Below, piece by piece: positions 8,980 through 17,301 of a DNA stretch of 35,644 nt (positions are counted from its first letter, which is position 1; the number at the start of each line of letters is the position of its first letter). The position numbers and the translations under genes are program-made. The stretch comes from Haloterrigena salina JCM 13891. GTDB lineage: Archaea > Halobacteriota > Halobacteria > Halobacteriales > Natrialbaceae. Below the pieces are notes generated by a model that had not been told where the DNA came from, made no database searches, and worked only from the letters and a program-made list of their open reading frames with translations. The stretch spans positions 1-35,644 of the forward strand of contig NZ_AOIS01000065.1 of NCBI RefSeq assembly GCF_000337495.1, given 5' to 3'.

Positions 8980-9126
8980 GGGTATGTAGTTCAGTCCGGA
9001 AGAACGGCTGAACCGTTGCACCGGTCGGGCGAGGGACGTGAGTCCGCGCGGCACGTCGTTCGCACTTGGGGGAGCATTCGTACAGTGTCGGTCAGCAGGC
9101 CCGGGGTTCGAATCCTCGCATACCCA
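8980..9126 (+). ncRNA. tRNA-like RNA, copy 1 (intact arms, large insertion in the anticodon arm)
   Basis: The acceptor arm pairs perfectly: GGGTATG (8980-8986) with CATACCC (9119-9125), then discriminator A9126. The D-stem is GTTC/GAAC with a GG in the loop; the T-arm is CGGGG-TTCGAAT-CCTCG. The anticodon stem is GCTGA (9007-9011)/TCAGC (9092-9096). Between its strands lie 80 bases instead of 7. They could be a 73-base archaeal-type intron, but the residue at position 33 would be C rather than U and no standard anticodon is obvious. Instead the arm extends: CCG pairs with CGG and GCAC with GTGT. A T5 box lies about 31 bases upstream, consistent with transcription. It may be an unusual intron-containing tRNA, a pseudogene, or a separate structured RNA; no CCA is encoded. 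Confidence 0.6.
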
Positions 9127-9172
9127 CTCGCGAGACGGCGGGTCGTTCGGCCAGTGCGATCGGTCGGCAGTG

Positions 9173-9358
9173 CTACGCGTCCGATTCGGACGGTCCGACC
9201 GTGGGGATTTCGACGGCCGACTCGTCGGTCTCGTTCTTCTTCTTGCCCGTCGGCGAGTAGTGTTCTCGAACGTACTCCCGCCCGAAGGGATGTTTCAGAA
9301 ATCCCCAGTAGGTCATCGTCCGTTCGATTCGGCCCAGCACTCGTTTGCGAACGCTCAT
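9173..9358 (-). CDS. Small basic-N-terminal protein, paralogue of the gene at 26914-27096
   Basis: A 61-aa protein. The first 40 residues are conserved with the 60-aa product of 26914-27096: MSxRKR, then R..R, YWG.L.HP.GRE and E.Y.P.G, with about 20 identities in 38 positions. The N-terminal half is basic and amphipathic, possibly lying on a membrane; the tail is acidic and not conserved. No enzymatic motif is present. Copies sit near both edges of the glycan island on the same strand, which suggests either a role linked to surface glycans or duplication together with the locus. The family is unknown to me. ATG 9358 is the only good start. Confidence 0.7.
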   Translation of the reverse strand: MSVRKRVLGRIERTMTYWGFLKHPFGREYVREHYSPTGKKKNETDESAVEIPTVGPSESDA

Positions 9359-9530
9359 GGCCCTACGAGGTGACGACAGCGACTTATCCGTTCGCAGCGT
9401 TTCGGGCCGCGTATCGAGCCGTGAGTTGTGGGGATCTCGAGTCGGGCGGTCGGTTTCAGTGGAGCATCGTGCCGTCGGAGCCAGTCAGCGGCGCGTGTCG
9501 CGAGCCGCGCGGCTCCGTTCCGAAGCAGTG

Positions 9531-10451
9531 CTATTCGGTGTAGGGTTCACAGACCTGTTCGACGCCTTCCTCGAGGGAGATCTGGGGTTCCCAGCCGGTT
9601 TCCTCGCGCATCTTGCTCGAGTCGGCGCAGGTGTCGTGGACGTACACTGAGTCGGGAATCGGGTTCTCGACGTACTCGGGGTCGATGTCGGTGCCGAGTT
9701 CGTCGTTGAGCATCTCGACGAGTTCGTTGAAGCTGTAGGCGTCGCCGGTGCCGAGGTTGTAGACGCCGGTGAGTTCGTGGTCGGCCGCGAGCTCGAGGCC
9801 GCGGACGATGTCGTCGACGTGGGTGAAGTCCCGCGTCTGGGTGCCGTCGCCGTAGAGGGCGGGCGCGTCGCCGCCGGCGAGGTCGTCGGCGAACTGGGCG
9901 ATCACGTTGGCGTACTCGCCCTTGTGTTCCTCGGCGCCGCCGTAGCCCTGGTAGACCGAGAAGAAGCGCATCCCGGCGACGTCCATGTCGTAGTGGTTCG
10001 CGAAGTACTCGCCGTAGCGCTCGCGGGCGAGCTTGGAGGCCTCGTAGCCGGTGTTGACCGAGACCGGCATATCCTCCGGGGAGGGCTCGGTCTGGCTCCC
10101 GTAGATGGAGGACGTGGAGGCGTAGACGACGGTGTCGCAGCCGTCCTGGCGGGCCTGGTCGACGACGTTGACGAATCCCTCGACGTTCACGCGGGCGCCC
10201 GTCGTGGGGTCCTCCTCGTGCATCGCGTACGACGAGAGCGCGGCGAGGTGGAAGACGACGTCGACGTCCGTCGGGAGGTCGTCCTCGAGGACGCTTCGGT
10301 TGCGGTAGTCGACGGACGACTCGAGGTTTTCGGCCGTGCCGAGGTACTCGTCGTCGATCGCGATGACGTCGTTGTCTTCGGCGAGGTGGTTCGCCAAATT
10401 GGAGCCGATAAACCCTGCTCCGCCCGTTATCAGGACGCGCTGGTTCTGCAT
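9531..10451 (-). CDS. NAD-dependent sugar-nucleotide epimerase/dehydratase
   Basis: A 306-aa protein of the extended SDR (GalE-like) family. The Rossmann glycine motif GGAGFIG is at residues 10-16, and the catalytic pair is Y136/K140 (YEASK) with Ser/Thr-rich STSSIYG just before it. A mid-chain GDGTQTRDFTHVDDIVRG motif is typical of UDP-glucose 4-epimerase-like enzymes that bind UDP- or dTDP-sugars. The chosen Met (10451) starts six residues before the first beta strand; the frame extends seven codons further without support. It probably makes a sugar donor for the glycosyltransferases of this island. The exact epimer (Glc/Gal, GlcA/GalA or other) cannot be told from the sequence. Confidence 0.9.
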   Translation of the reverse strand: MQNQRVLITGGAGFIGSNLANHLAEDNDVIAIDDEYLGTAENLESSVDYRNRSVLEDDLPTDVDVVFHLAALSSYAMHEEDPTTGARVNVEGFVNVVDQARQDGCDTVVYASTSSIYGSQTEPSPEDMPVSVNTGYEASKLARERYGEYFANHYDMDVAGMRFFSVYQGYGGAEEHKGEYANVIAQFADDLAGGDAPALYGDGTQTRDFTHVDDIVRGLELAADHELTGVYNLGTGDAYSFNELVEMLNDELGTDIDPEYVENPIPDSVYVHDTCADSSKMREETGWEPQISLEEGVEQVCEPYTE

Positions 10452-10588
10452 GTCAGCACAACTGGCAGCCACCTACGAGAACGCTACGGTCTTCAGCCGT
10501 TCGTGAGTCTCGGTCGTGTTGACGGGAGGCCTCGCTGCGAGTGGTGCTTCACCAGAACGAAAGAGGAAGCGGGGACCGGTTTCGGGCG

Positions 10589-10756
10589 CTACCAAAGCTG
10601 TGCGGTAGGCGTCTCGCAGGACTCGCAGACAACGGCGTTCTTCCCTTTGTAAATTCCCTGCACGAGCTCGCCTTCGTCGCAGAACGTACAGCTTTTACCC
10701 TCGAGCGCGTCAACTACCGGATGAACGGCGACAGTTCCGTCTACGGTTTCTTGCAT
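10589..10756 (-). CDS. Zinc-ribbon microprotein (55 aa)
   Basis: A 55-codon gene too short for most gene callers. ATG at 10754-10756, stop at 10589-10591. Four cysteines form two knuckles: CTFC (C23, C26) and CESC (C44, C47), the spacing of a single zinc ribbon; the N-terminus (MQETVDGTVAVHPVVDALEG) looks beta-stranded. It differs from the CPxCG protein at 7061 in lacking the CP and CG residues. The promoter box at 10783-10790 lies at the leaderless distance and supports the start. It is oriented like the epimerase gene 137 bases downstream, so it could be co-transcribed with it. Function unknown; nucleic-acid or protein binding is the usual guess for the fold. Confidence 0.75.
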   Translation of the reverse strand: MQETVDGTVAVHPVVDALEGKSCTFCDEGELVQGIYKGKNAVVCESCETPTAQLW

Positions 10757-11212
10757 ATTATCGTACACATCGTAACTTGACGTGTTAAATCCATGGGTTA
10801 ACCCGGATAGTATCCGCTTGCTCCCGACTATTTGTTTTATTTACACCTATTGTGTTTTTGAAACGGCTCTGTATGGATATATTCACTTTTCCCCCGATCT
10901 CAGCTCGACCACGTTCCAGACTAGTATCCCGTAATCATTCTTATTTGAGATATTCATTGACCGATTACTCTCGCTCCGGTACTTTTATCAGTATGATTAT
11001 CGATACTACTGCGTTCTCATCTCAACGAGATCCGTGACCGTCTCTGACGTCGCTATCGAGATGTTACCGCAGTGTCGTATTGTCGCAGGAGCGATTAGTG
11101 CGCTAGTACTCAACACTAGCCTAGTTATTTTTTGTGAAATATGAATAGCTACTGTTAAGAGGCCGGTTCTGTACTAGACAGATCATGCGAGGGAGCTGAA
11201 ACGAACTCATCC
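10757..11212. other. AT-rich divergent intergenic region with CTAG sites
   Basis: This 456-base region separates the minus-strand zinc-ribbon gene from the plus-strand GT2 gene. It is notably AT-rich for the surrounding DNA. CTAG occurs at 10919, 11102, 11116 and 11121. A TTAAC/GTTAA inverted pair (10784-10788 and 10798-10802) overlaps the zinc-ribbon promoter. I see no coding sequence. Confidence 0.5.
10783..10790 (-). promoter_or_regulatory. Putative promoter of the 55-aa zinc-ribbon gene
   Basis: On the minus strand ATTTAACA is centred about 30 bases before the ATG at 10756, fitting a leaderless transcript. It overlaps one arm of a GTTAA/TTAAC inverted repeat that could be an operator. 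Confidence 0.45.
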
Positions 11213-12445
11213 ATGGCTTCAAAATCACACTCGGACGGTTCTACTTCGGCAGAGCAGGCTCCGGAGGCGGAGCAGGTCCTCGAGCATCGATCGGCGGACG
11301 AACTCCTGGTCGGTCGCGACAGCGACGTTAACCCGGAACTGTCCGTCGTGATGCCGACGTTGAACGAGGAGGAGGGAATCGAAACCTGTATCGGCTGGAT
11401 CAAGTCGGCCGTCGAGGAGTTGCAGTTGCCGACGGAGATCATCATCAGCGACAGTTCGACGGACCGAACGCCCGAGATCGCCCGCGAGATGGGTGCGATC
11501 GTCGTCGAGCCCGACCAGCCGGGGTACGGCTACGCGTACCGCTACGCCTTCGAGCGCGCTCGGGGCGAGTACATCGCGATGGGCGACGCCGACACGACCT
11601 ACGACTTCAAGGACATCCCGCGCCTACTCAGTCACCTCGAGGAGACCGGCGCGGACATGGTGATGGGCAGTCGCCTCGAGGGCGAGATCAGACCCGGTGC
11701 GATGCCGACATTGCATCAGTACATCGGCAATCCGCTGCTGACGAAGTTCCTGAACCTGTTCTACCGGGCCGGCGTGAGCGATGCCCACAGCGGGTTCCGC
11801 GTGTTCCGCCGGCAGGCCCTCGACGAGATGAACCTCGAGACGACCGGGATGGAGTTCGCCTCGGAGATGATCATGGAGGCCGGCGCGAAGGACCTCGTGA
11901 TCGAGGAGACGCCGATCATCTACCACGAACGCGAGGGCGAGGAGACCCTCGAGAGTTTCAAAGACGGGTGGCGCCACGTCCGATTTATGTTAGTTAATGC
12001 GCCGGGCTACCTGTTCTCGGCGCCCGGCCTACTGATGAGCCTACTCGGGATGGCCGTGATGGGCATCGCGTACAGCGGTGTCTCCATCGGCGAGGCGAGC
12101 CTGGGGATCCACTCGATGATCGCCGGCAGCCTGCTGACGATCGTCGGCTATCAGGTAGCGAGTCTCGGCGTGTTTGCTGCTGTTACCAGTGACCCGATCC
12201 AGAAGCCCGAGGACCCGATCACGGAACACGTGGTCGGCTCGTTGTCGCTCGAGCACGGCGCGACGGCCGGCGTCCTGGTGTTCGGCGTCGGCGGACTGTA
12301 CGCCGCGGGCCTGGTCTACCAGTGGGTCTCGAACGGGTTCGCCTCGCTCGAGTTCACGATGGGAGCATTGGTCGCCTTTACCGCGATCGTCATCGGCCTC
12401 CAGACCGTGTTCTCGTCGTTCTTCCTGAGTTCCGTCGACCGGTAG
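11213..12445 (+). CDS. Family 2 glycosyltransferase with C-terminal membrane helices (dolichyl-phosphate sugar synthase-like)
   Basis: A 410-aa protein. Residues 1-42 are an acidic extension; the GT-A domain follows: SVVMPTLNEEEG (about 44-55), a DAD metal motif at 125-127, and GSRLEGE and SGFRVFRR signatures typical of dolichyl-phosphate mannose/glucose synthases (GT2). From about residue 255 four hydrophobic segments follow, ending at residue 410. Such enzymes charge a polyprenyl phosphate with a sugar from a nucleotide donor on the cytoplasmic face; the lipid-linked sugar is later flipped and used for S-layer glycan synthesis. It stands between the two tRNA-like loci. No ribosome-binding site is obvious, and the ATG at 11213 was chosen by frame. 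Confidence 0.88.
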   Translation: MASKSHSDGSTSAEQAPEAEQVLEHRSADELLVGRDSDVNPELSVVMPTLNEEEGIETCIGWIKSAVEELQLPTEIIISDSSTDRTPEIAREMGAIVVEPDQPGYGYAYRYAFERARGEYIAMGDADTTYDFKDIPRLLSHLEETGADMVMGSRLEGEIRPGAMPTLHQYIGNPLLTKFLNLFYRAGVSDAHSGFRVFRRQALDEMNLETTGMEFASEMIMEAGAKDLVIEETPIIYHEREGEETLESFKDGWRHVRFMLVNAPGYLFSAPGLLMSLLGMAVMGIAYSGVSIGEASLGIHSMIAGSLLTIVGYQVASLGVFAAVTSDPIQKPEDPITEHVVGSLSLEHGATAGVLVFGVGGLYAAGLVYQWVSNGFASLEFTMGALVAFTAIVIGLQTVFSSFFLSSVDR

Positions 12446-12501
12446 CGCTCGAGCGCGTCCGTCGGTGACTTTTCGCGTTCGTTCTGGTTCTCACGCGAGT
12501 C

Positions 12502-12600
12502 GGGTACGTCGTTTAGACCGGCAACACGGCTGAACCGTTGCCAACAGTCGGTTGTAGAGCGTCGGTCAGCAAGCCCGGAATTCGAATCCTCGCATACCCA
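12502..12600 (+). ncRNA. tRNA-like RNA, copy 2 (diverged, probably decaying)
   Basis: This locus is homologous to copy 1 at 8980-9126. GGGTACG (12502-12508) pairs with CATACCC (12593-12599) with one mismatch, and A12600 follows. The anticodon stem GCTGA/TCAGC is identical to copy 1, as is the following AACCGTTGC, but the insertion is only 32 bases. The D-stem has one mismatch and the T-stem two A-C mismatches, so the fold is weaker. The upstream 40 bases resemble those of copy 1, including a T4 box about 30 bases before G1 and the shared stretch CTCACGCG (TTCACGCG in copy 1). It is most likely a duplicate of copy 1 that is losing structure. Confidence 0.5.
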
Positions 12601-12660
12601 TCTCTGTGGCAGTTGAATGCGTAAGGTGTACTCGAAGAGGGTGAAAGTACGTTCGAGATA

Positions 12661-12682
12661 CTAGTCGGATACTCGATACTAG
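12661..12682. promoter_or_regulatory. Small CTAG pair between tRNA-like copy 2 and the nucleotidyltransferase gene
   Basis: ACTAGT occurs at 12660 and 12678. The second reads ACTAGTGTGATCG, nearly identical to ACTAGTGCGATCG at 478-490 in the first CTAG cluster. The surrounding gap 12601-12869 shows no gene. Confidence 0.35.
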
Positions 12683-12869
12683 TGTGATCGATTTGACGAC
12701 CCAGGCCGTCTCACGATCCGGTTATGCGACGGATCGCCGGCTCGATGTCGGCGCGTTTTACGAACCCCACCCGTTCGAACCACTCGATCTCCACTCGTCT
12801 GACGTGTCGATTGTAAGGCGCGTAACTGAGGTCACGATTCGCTCCGTCCTCGAGTCTGCCCTGTCGTCG

Positions 12870-13853
12870 TCAGCGAGTGGAAACGGTCTCCTCGAGCGTC
12901 ATCTCCGGTCCGACGAGTGCGGACTCGACATCCGTCGCGCGGATCTCCGTCTCCGTGTCGATCACCGATCGTTCGATCGTGCAGTCGGCGATCGTGGCGT
13001 CGGGGAAGACGACGCAGTCCCGCAGGGTCGCGTCGGTGACTCGGGCGCCCTCCATGACGTGCACGTTCGGGCCGATCGTCGTCCCCTCGAGCGACGCGTC
13101 GGGGTGGATCGCACTGTCGCCGTCGAACCGCCAGGCGACGGCGTCGAGGTAGCTCTCGGGCGTCCCGATGTCGTACCAGGCGCCGTCGAACGTGAACGCG
13201 TCGACGCGCTCCCGGTCGACGAGCCACTGGACGAACCAGCCCGGCTCGTCGGGATTGTTCTCCCCGTCCAGATACGTCTCGAGTAAGTCGAGGTCCGCCG
13301 CACGGAACCCGTAGCAGGCGACCGACACGAGCGTGCTCGGCGGGTCGTCGGGCTTCTCCTCGAAGGCGACGATCTCGCGGCCGTCGTCCTCGAGCTCGAG
13401 CACGCCGTAGGACGTCGCGCGGTCGTAGTCGCCGACGTCGTAGGCGGCGAGCGTCGGGGTCCGTCGTTGGCGGAAGAAGTCGACGAACTCGCTGACGCCG
13501 AAGCTGAGGAGGTTATCGCCCGCGATGACGATCGTGTCGTCCTCGAGGTTTTCGCGGTCGACGAGCTGGGCGAGCGCGCCGATGACGCCGAACTTCTCGT
13601 CCTCGTCGGTCGTGTCTTCGATCGAGAGCTGGGGTTTGTGGTACTCGTTGGTCTCGAGGTGGTCCTCGAACGCGTCCGCGAAGCGTTCGTTCGTCGAGAC
13701 GTAGACGTCGTCGATTCTAGTGTCGGTCTCGAGGTCCTCGAGCACGCCGTCGATCACGGTCGTGTCGCCGACCGGAAGGAACATCTTGGGCCGGTGTTTC
13801 GTGATCGGCCAGAGTCGTGTCGCGTAGCCGCCTGCGAGTACGATTGCATCCAT
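12870..13853 (-). CDS. Sugar-phosphate nucleotidyltransferase with a beta-helix tail
   Basis: A 327-aa protein. The first 23 residues carry the nucleotidyltransferase signature (MDAIVLAGGYATRLWP followed by KPK-like HRPKMFLPVG), which binds NTP and sugar-1-phosphate. The central metal Asp region IVIAGDNLLSF and the motif VVAFEEKPDDP follow. From about residue 240 there is a left-handed beta-helix with hexapeptide-like repeats (SAIHPDASLEGTTIGPNVHV). This fits glucose-1-phosphate thymidylyl/uridylyltransferases of haloarchaeal glycan loci; the nucleotide preference is not visible. The start at 13853 was preferred over an upstream frame extension because it begins the fold and lies about 25 bases after a TATA box. 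It marks the left edge of the AT-rich island. Confidence 0.88.
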   Translation of the reverse strand: MDAIVLAGGYATRLWPITKHRPKMFLPVGDTTVIDGVLEDLETDTRIDDVYVSTNERFADAFEDHLETNEYHKPQLSIEDTTDEDEKFGVIGALAQLVDRENLEDDTIVIAGDNLLSFGVSEFVDFFRQRRTPTLAAYDVGDYDRATSYGVLELEDDGREIVAFEEKPDDPPSTLVSVACYGFRAADLDLLETYLDGENNPDEPGWFVQWLVDRERVDAFTFDGAWYDIGTPESYLDAVAWRFDGDSAIHPDASLEGTTIGPNVHVMEGARVTDATLRDCVVFPDATIADCTIERSVIDTETEIRATDVESALVGPEMTLEETVSTR

Positions 13854-13874
13854 AGGCAATAGTTCTACGTTGTG

Positions 13875-13880
13875 TATATT
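13875..13880 (-). promoter_or_regulatory. Putative TATA box for the nucleotidyltransferase
   Basis: AATATA on the minus strand is centred about 25 bases before the ATG at 13853, consistent with a leaderless transcript. The region 13854-14071 is AT-rich and otherwise empty. Confidence 0.45.
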
Positions 13881-14071
13881 GCAATTTTCTATTTGATATA
13901 TATTGGTTTCCAGATTTCGCCCTAGTACTGGTGTCAAATGGAAATATGTTAACCTTTTTATAAAGAAATCAAAACATTACTAAGAGTTAGGAATTACTGT
14001 CTATAATGTGGGCCAGAAGACATTATGATGGATTCCGACAGAGAAATACTTACTGTGACTGACGATCCTTC

Positions 14072-15694
14072 TTAACAGTAGATCACTACATCTGTATTTT
14101 CGAAAACCAGTGCCCGGCTGGACTCGTTCAGCCGCGTGATTGGGTCATACTTCAATCGATACAGTCCATTGTACCGGACTCTGTCTTGTCCCTTCCGCAA
14201 AAAGAAGCACCCATCTGCTTCGGACAGGTTACCCGATACGAGGTACTTGCTGGCGGGTGACCACCCAGATGGAAACCCACCTCCAGCCCCTGTCTTGTAC
14301 GTAGCACGTTCTCCCTCAAAGTCAGTAATCTCCTGCGCTACGAAGTAATGCCCGTATATTCTCTGGTCGAGGTGTTTGTTTGCCCAATCCTTTGCCTCAA
14401 TCTCCTCATCAGTAAGATGTTCGTTTACTTCGGTAGGGTGGTCTGGGACTACACCAGCCCCTATAAGTTGAGTGATGATAAGAATCCCAATGACTATTGG
14501 TGCAATTGATTTATCTGTCCTCTTTGATAGAGAAATAGCCCCTATTACGGCCAATATAATCAGAAATGGTTCTCCGATTCCGATTGCCCGCTGAATAGAA
14601 AGGCTAAACGGTGTCGCCACAGCGAAACAGATAATTAGAGCTGCCAATCCAGAGATTCCTAAGAGGCCTGCCGTCTGTCGATCTCTCCGCGTATAGAGAA
14701 GCCAAACCCCTGAAACACCGGCGGCAAATAGCAGAAGAATCCAAGAACTATGTTCGAAGAATAGGTAATTCAATCCTCCGATTTTTGTTGCTGCAGGCGC
14801 TTCGATAGTCGTATCGATAGATGCTCCAGTGATAATGTATGTGAGTTTAAGGGTGATAGCTTTGATCCAAGTAGTTAACCAGATCATTTGTACCATAAAT
14901 ATTAACCCTGCAATTATGGCATAACGATAAAGATAGCGGGGGAGCAACACGCGATTGTCTCGCATAGCATTGATAAAATTCACTACTGCTACCCCGACCA
15001 CGCCACCAAGTGCAAGTATCGCACCTATTTTATGCAGACTTGCCATTAGCGCAATTAGAATGACCAGAAGCGCTGAACTCATTTTGTGGTGACGATCAAC
15101 GATCAGAATAACTGCAACGAGATACCACAATAACAGCATCAGGCCCTGTGGTATTGTGAGAGTAGCATAGATAATGCTAGCTGCTCCAGCTGATGCAAGA
15201 ATACAACCTAATTTTGCTGCTCGGTCTCCACTAAGCATCGCTGCTAGATAAGAGACTATTACAACAGGGACAAGTGCGAAGAAAATAGTTGACGTTATTT
15301 GAAGGGTCGTAGCAGGTCCTAATCCAGAAATATCCATTACGACCGTGTGAAATAGATGATAGATGGGCGTCGTTCCGTAAAAACCTAAATCCGAAATAGC
15401 TCCAATACCATTATCAGATACTCTGCTAATGGCAACAGCGTACTTGTCTGGATCCATTCCAATCATTGAGGGTGTTGCTATCCAGATAATTGATCGGTAC
15501 ACTAGACCAGCAATAATTGACTCAACTATAACCGATCGTAAACACAGTTGTTCACAGTCATATAACAGTAGGAGTAGAGTGATCGCAAACCCGAGTGGAA
15601 GAACCGGCCAAACCCCCGGTCGAAAAATTGTCCAGATTGAAGCTACCAAAAGGGGGAAAAGATGGAAAATTTGTCGTCGGAGTCGTGCTGGCAT
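14072..15694 (-). CDS. Large polytopic membrane protein (possible glycan polymerase or membrane glycosyltransferase)
   Basis: A 540-aa protein from ATG 15694 (MPARLRRQIFHLFPLL), with about 11-13 hydrophobic segments to residue 430 and a soluble C-terminal domain of about 110 residues. A loop after the first helices reads GMDPDKYA, and Asp/Glu-containing external loops follow, as in membrane GT-C or Wzy-like enzymes of glycan loci, but no diagnostic motif is clear. The start was chosen because the promoter box at 15717-15726 sits at the leaderless distance. Codon use is far more AT-rich than in flanking genes, a sign of transfer. It is divergent from the flippase gene with 122 bases between. 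A role in glycan assembly is inferred from context only. Confidence 0.75.
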   Translation of the reverse strand: MPARLRRQIFHLFPLLVASIWTIFRPGVWPVLPLGFAITLLLLLYDCEQLCLRSVIVESIIAGLVYRSIIWIATPSMIGMDPDKYAVAISRVSDNGIGAISDLGFYGTTPIYHLFHTVVMDISGLGPATTLQITSTIFFALVPVVIVSYLAAMLSGDRAAKLGCILASAGAASIIYATLTIPQGLMLLLWYLVAVILIVDRHHKMSSALLVILIALMASLHKIGAILALGGVVGVAVVNFINAMRDNRVLLPRYLYRYAIIAGLIFMVQMIWLTTWIKAITLKLTYIITGASIDTTIEAPAATKIGGLNYLFFEHSSWILLLFAAGVSGVWLLYTRRDRQTAGLLGISGLAALIICFAVATPFSLSIQRAIGIGEPFLIILAVIGAISLSKRTDKSIAPIVIGILIITQLIGAGVVPDHPTEVNEHLTDEEIEAKDWANKHLDQRIYGHYFVAQEITDFEGERATYKTGAGGGFPSGWSPASKYLVSGNLSEADGCFFLRKGQDRVRYNGLYRLKYDPITRLNESSRALVFENTDVVIYC

Positions 15695-15716
15695 AAAACA
15701 ATATCCGTAGTCATAG

Positions 15717-15726
15717 TTTATAAAAA
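15717..15726. promoter_or_regulatory. Putative shared TATA region of the divergent membrane-protein and flippase genes
   Basis: TTTATAAAAA lies about 28 bases before the minus-strand start at 15694. It is the strongest TATA match in the island and could also serve the plus-strand flippase with a leader of about 65 bases. Confidence 0.55.
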
Positions 15727-15816
15727 CCACCCTCCGTTATCGATAGGAAATGAAGAAGTGGGAACACATAAGTTGTGATATGCTGAACGAGAACACCTGT
15801 GAGAGATTAAAAATCT

Positions 15817-17301
15817 ATGACTAAAAAGAGTGTGGCAGATATCGGCCAAGCAGGAGTAATTGTTTTATTAGGTACTATACTAAGCATGCTTTCGGGATTT
15901 CTGTTCCGTTTAATTGGGGCCAGATACCTCCCTACTGATCAGTTTGGATTGGTCGTTCTTGGCATCTCGCTTGTAAATATCGCATCTATACCTTGCATAT
16001 TAGGGCTAAATCAGGGTGTTGTTCGATTCATAGCTTCTGAAGATGACAGGTTTCAGAATTCATATATAACGGTATCAATCATAACCGTTCTGTCATTCAG
16101 TATAGTAGCTGTAGCTATTGGACTTATTTTCAAGGATACGGTAAATGAGACTATATTCGGGAATTCAGCTTCAGATGTATTATTATTTCTGTTCTTGATT
16201 ACAATCCCGCTTTTTTCTCTTTTAAAATTAATAACTGGTATTCTTAGAGGGGAAATGAATTCAAGCGGATTTGTCCACATTTCGAAAATCATCCGCCCAG
16301 GTATGAAACTATTGTTAACTATTGTAGCTGTTTTCATCTTCGGTACTAGTACTTCGGTGGCACTTGCATTTTTTTCCGCAATATTGATTACGGTTTTCTT
16401 TGGTCTTTATCTTATCTGGTATGAAGGATGGCGTCCTCAAGTGGATCGTTCTGCAGATTTCCTTTCTCTATATCGTTTCAGTTTCCCATTATTAATATCG
16501 TCCTCGATCTTTATTTTGCTCTCGTATGTGGACAAGATGTTAATTGGAGCCTATCAATCTCCAAATTCCGTAGCAATTTATGAAGTTACTGTGACGATTG
16601 CTAGTTTATTGGGCCTTTTTCGGTCAGCGTTCGGATTTCTACTCTACCCAAAACTTTCGGAACAAATATCAAGCGGAAATGAATCAATTGTTGGGAATAT
16701 GTATAAGCAAACGACGAAGTGGATCCTTTTACTCACCACTCCTGCTTTTGTTGTCCTTGTTTTCCGTCCTGATTTTCTCATCTATATATTTGGTAGTGAA
16801 TATAGTGTGAGTGAAATCTCGCCTGTTCTTTTTTTACTAAGTTCTGGCCTGTTCTTGAATGCGATTGTAGGACCGAATGGAGAAGCTCTATTAGGTTTCG
16901 GACGTTCCAGAGCAGTGCTAATTTACAATATATCGGCAGTAGCAATAAATATAGTTCTTAATATTATACTCATTCCAAGATTCGGTCTTTTTGGGGCAGC
17001 AGCAGCGTCACTGATTGGTTATACAATCATGAATGTTCTAAAGTCATTTGATCTGTATGCGTATCACCAAGTTTCTGTAATATCATCCAAGTCAATCTTG
17101 GCAGCGGCCACTATCTTTATTATCGGGGCAGTTGGAATCCAGATCCTTCCCGAAGGAATACCTCTTCCTCTAGAAGTTGTTGCACTATCTACTATTGGAA
17201 TTGGTTCGTCTATCATAGGAATTACTATTCTTTGGATTATTGGAGGTGTTTCAGATGAAGATCATGAGCTAGTCAATAGGCTAGTTGCTTATGTGTCCTA
17301 G
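15817..17301 (+). CDS. Polysaccharide/oligosaccharide flippase (MOP superfamily, Wzx-like)
   Basis: A 494-aa protein with about 14 hydrophobic segments, the hallmark of RfbX/Wzx-like flippases. It opens with GQAGVIVLLGTILSMLSGFL and a GARYLPTDQFGL loop typical of family members; a KML motif around residue 231 and a conserved GFGRSR loop near residue 362 also fit. It would move the lipid-linked glycan across the membrane for the locus's glycosyltransferases (the Haloferax counterpart is AglR-like). Its composition is strongly AT-rich compared with the neighbouring chromosome. ATG 15817 follows a purine-rich stretch (GAGAGATT). The exact substrate cannot be predicted. Confidence 0.9.
   Translation: MTKKSVADIGQAGVIVLLGTILSMLSGFLFRLIGARYLPTDQFGLVVLGISLVNIASIPCILGLNQGVVRFIASEDDRFQNSYITVSIITVLSFSIVAVAIGLIFKDTVNETIFGNSASDVLLFLFLITIPLFSLLKLITGILRGEMNSSGFVHISKIIRPGMKLLLTIVAVFIFGTSTSVALAFFSAILITVFFGLYLIWYEGWRPQVDRSADFLSLYRFSFPLLISSSIFILLSYVDKMLIGAYQSPNSVAIYEVTVTIASLLGLFRSAFGFLLYPKLSEQISSGNESIVGNMYKQTTKWILLLTTPAFVVLVFRPDFLIYIFGSEYSVSEISPVLFLLSSGLFLNAIVGPNGEALLGFGRSRAVLIYNISAVAINIVLNIILIPRFGLFGAAAASLIGYTIMNVLKSFDLYAYHQVSVISSKSILAAATIFIIGAVGIQILPEGIPLPLEVVALSTIGIGSSIIGITILWIIGGVSDEDHELVNRLVAYVS

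Noticed and set aside
8932-9543. Open frame through tRNA-like copy 1
   Set aside because: The frame simply crosses the RNA stems; codon use is unlike genes here, and it overlaps the antisense small-protein gene.
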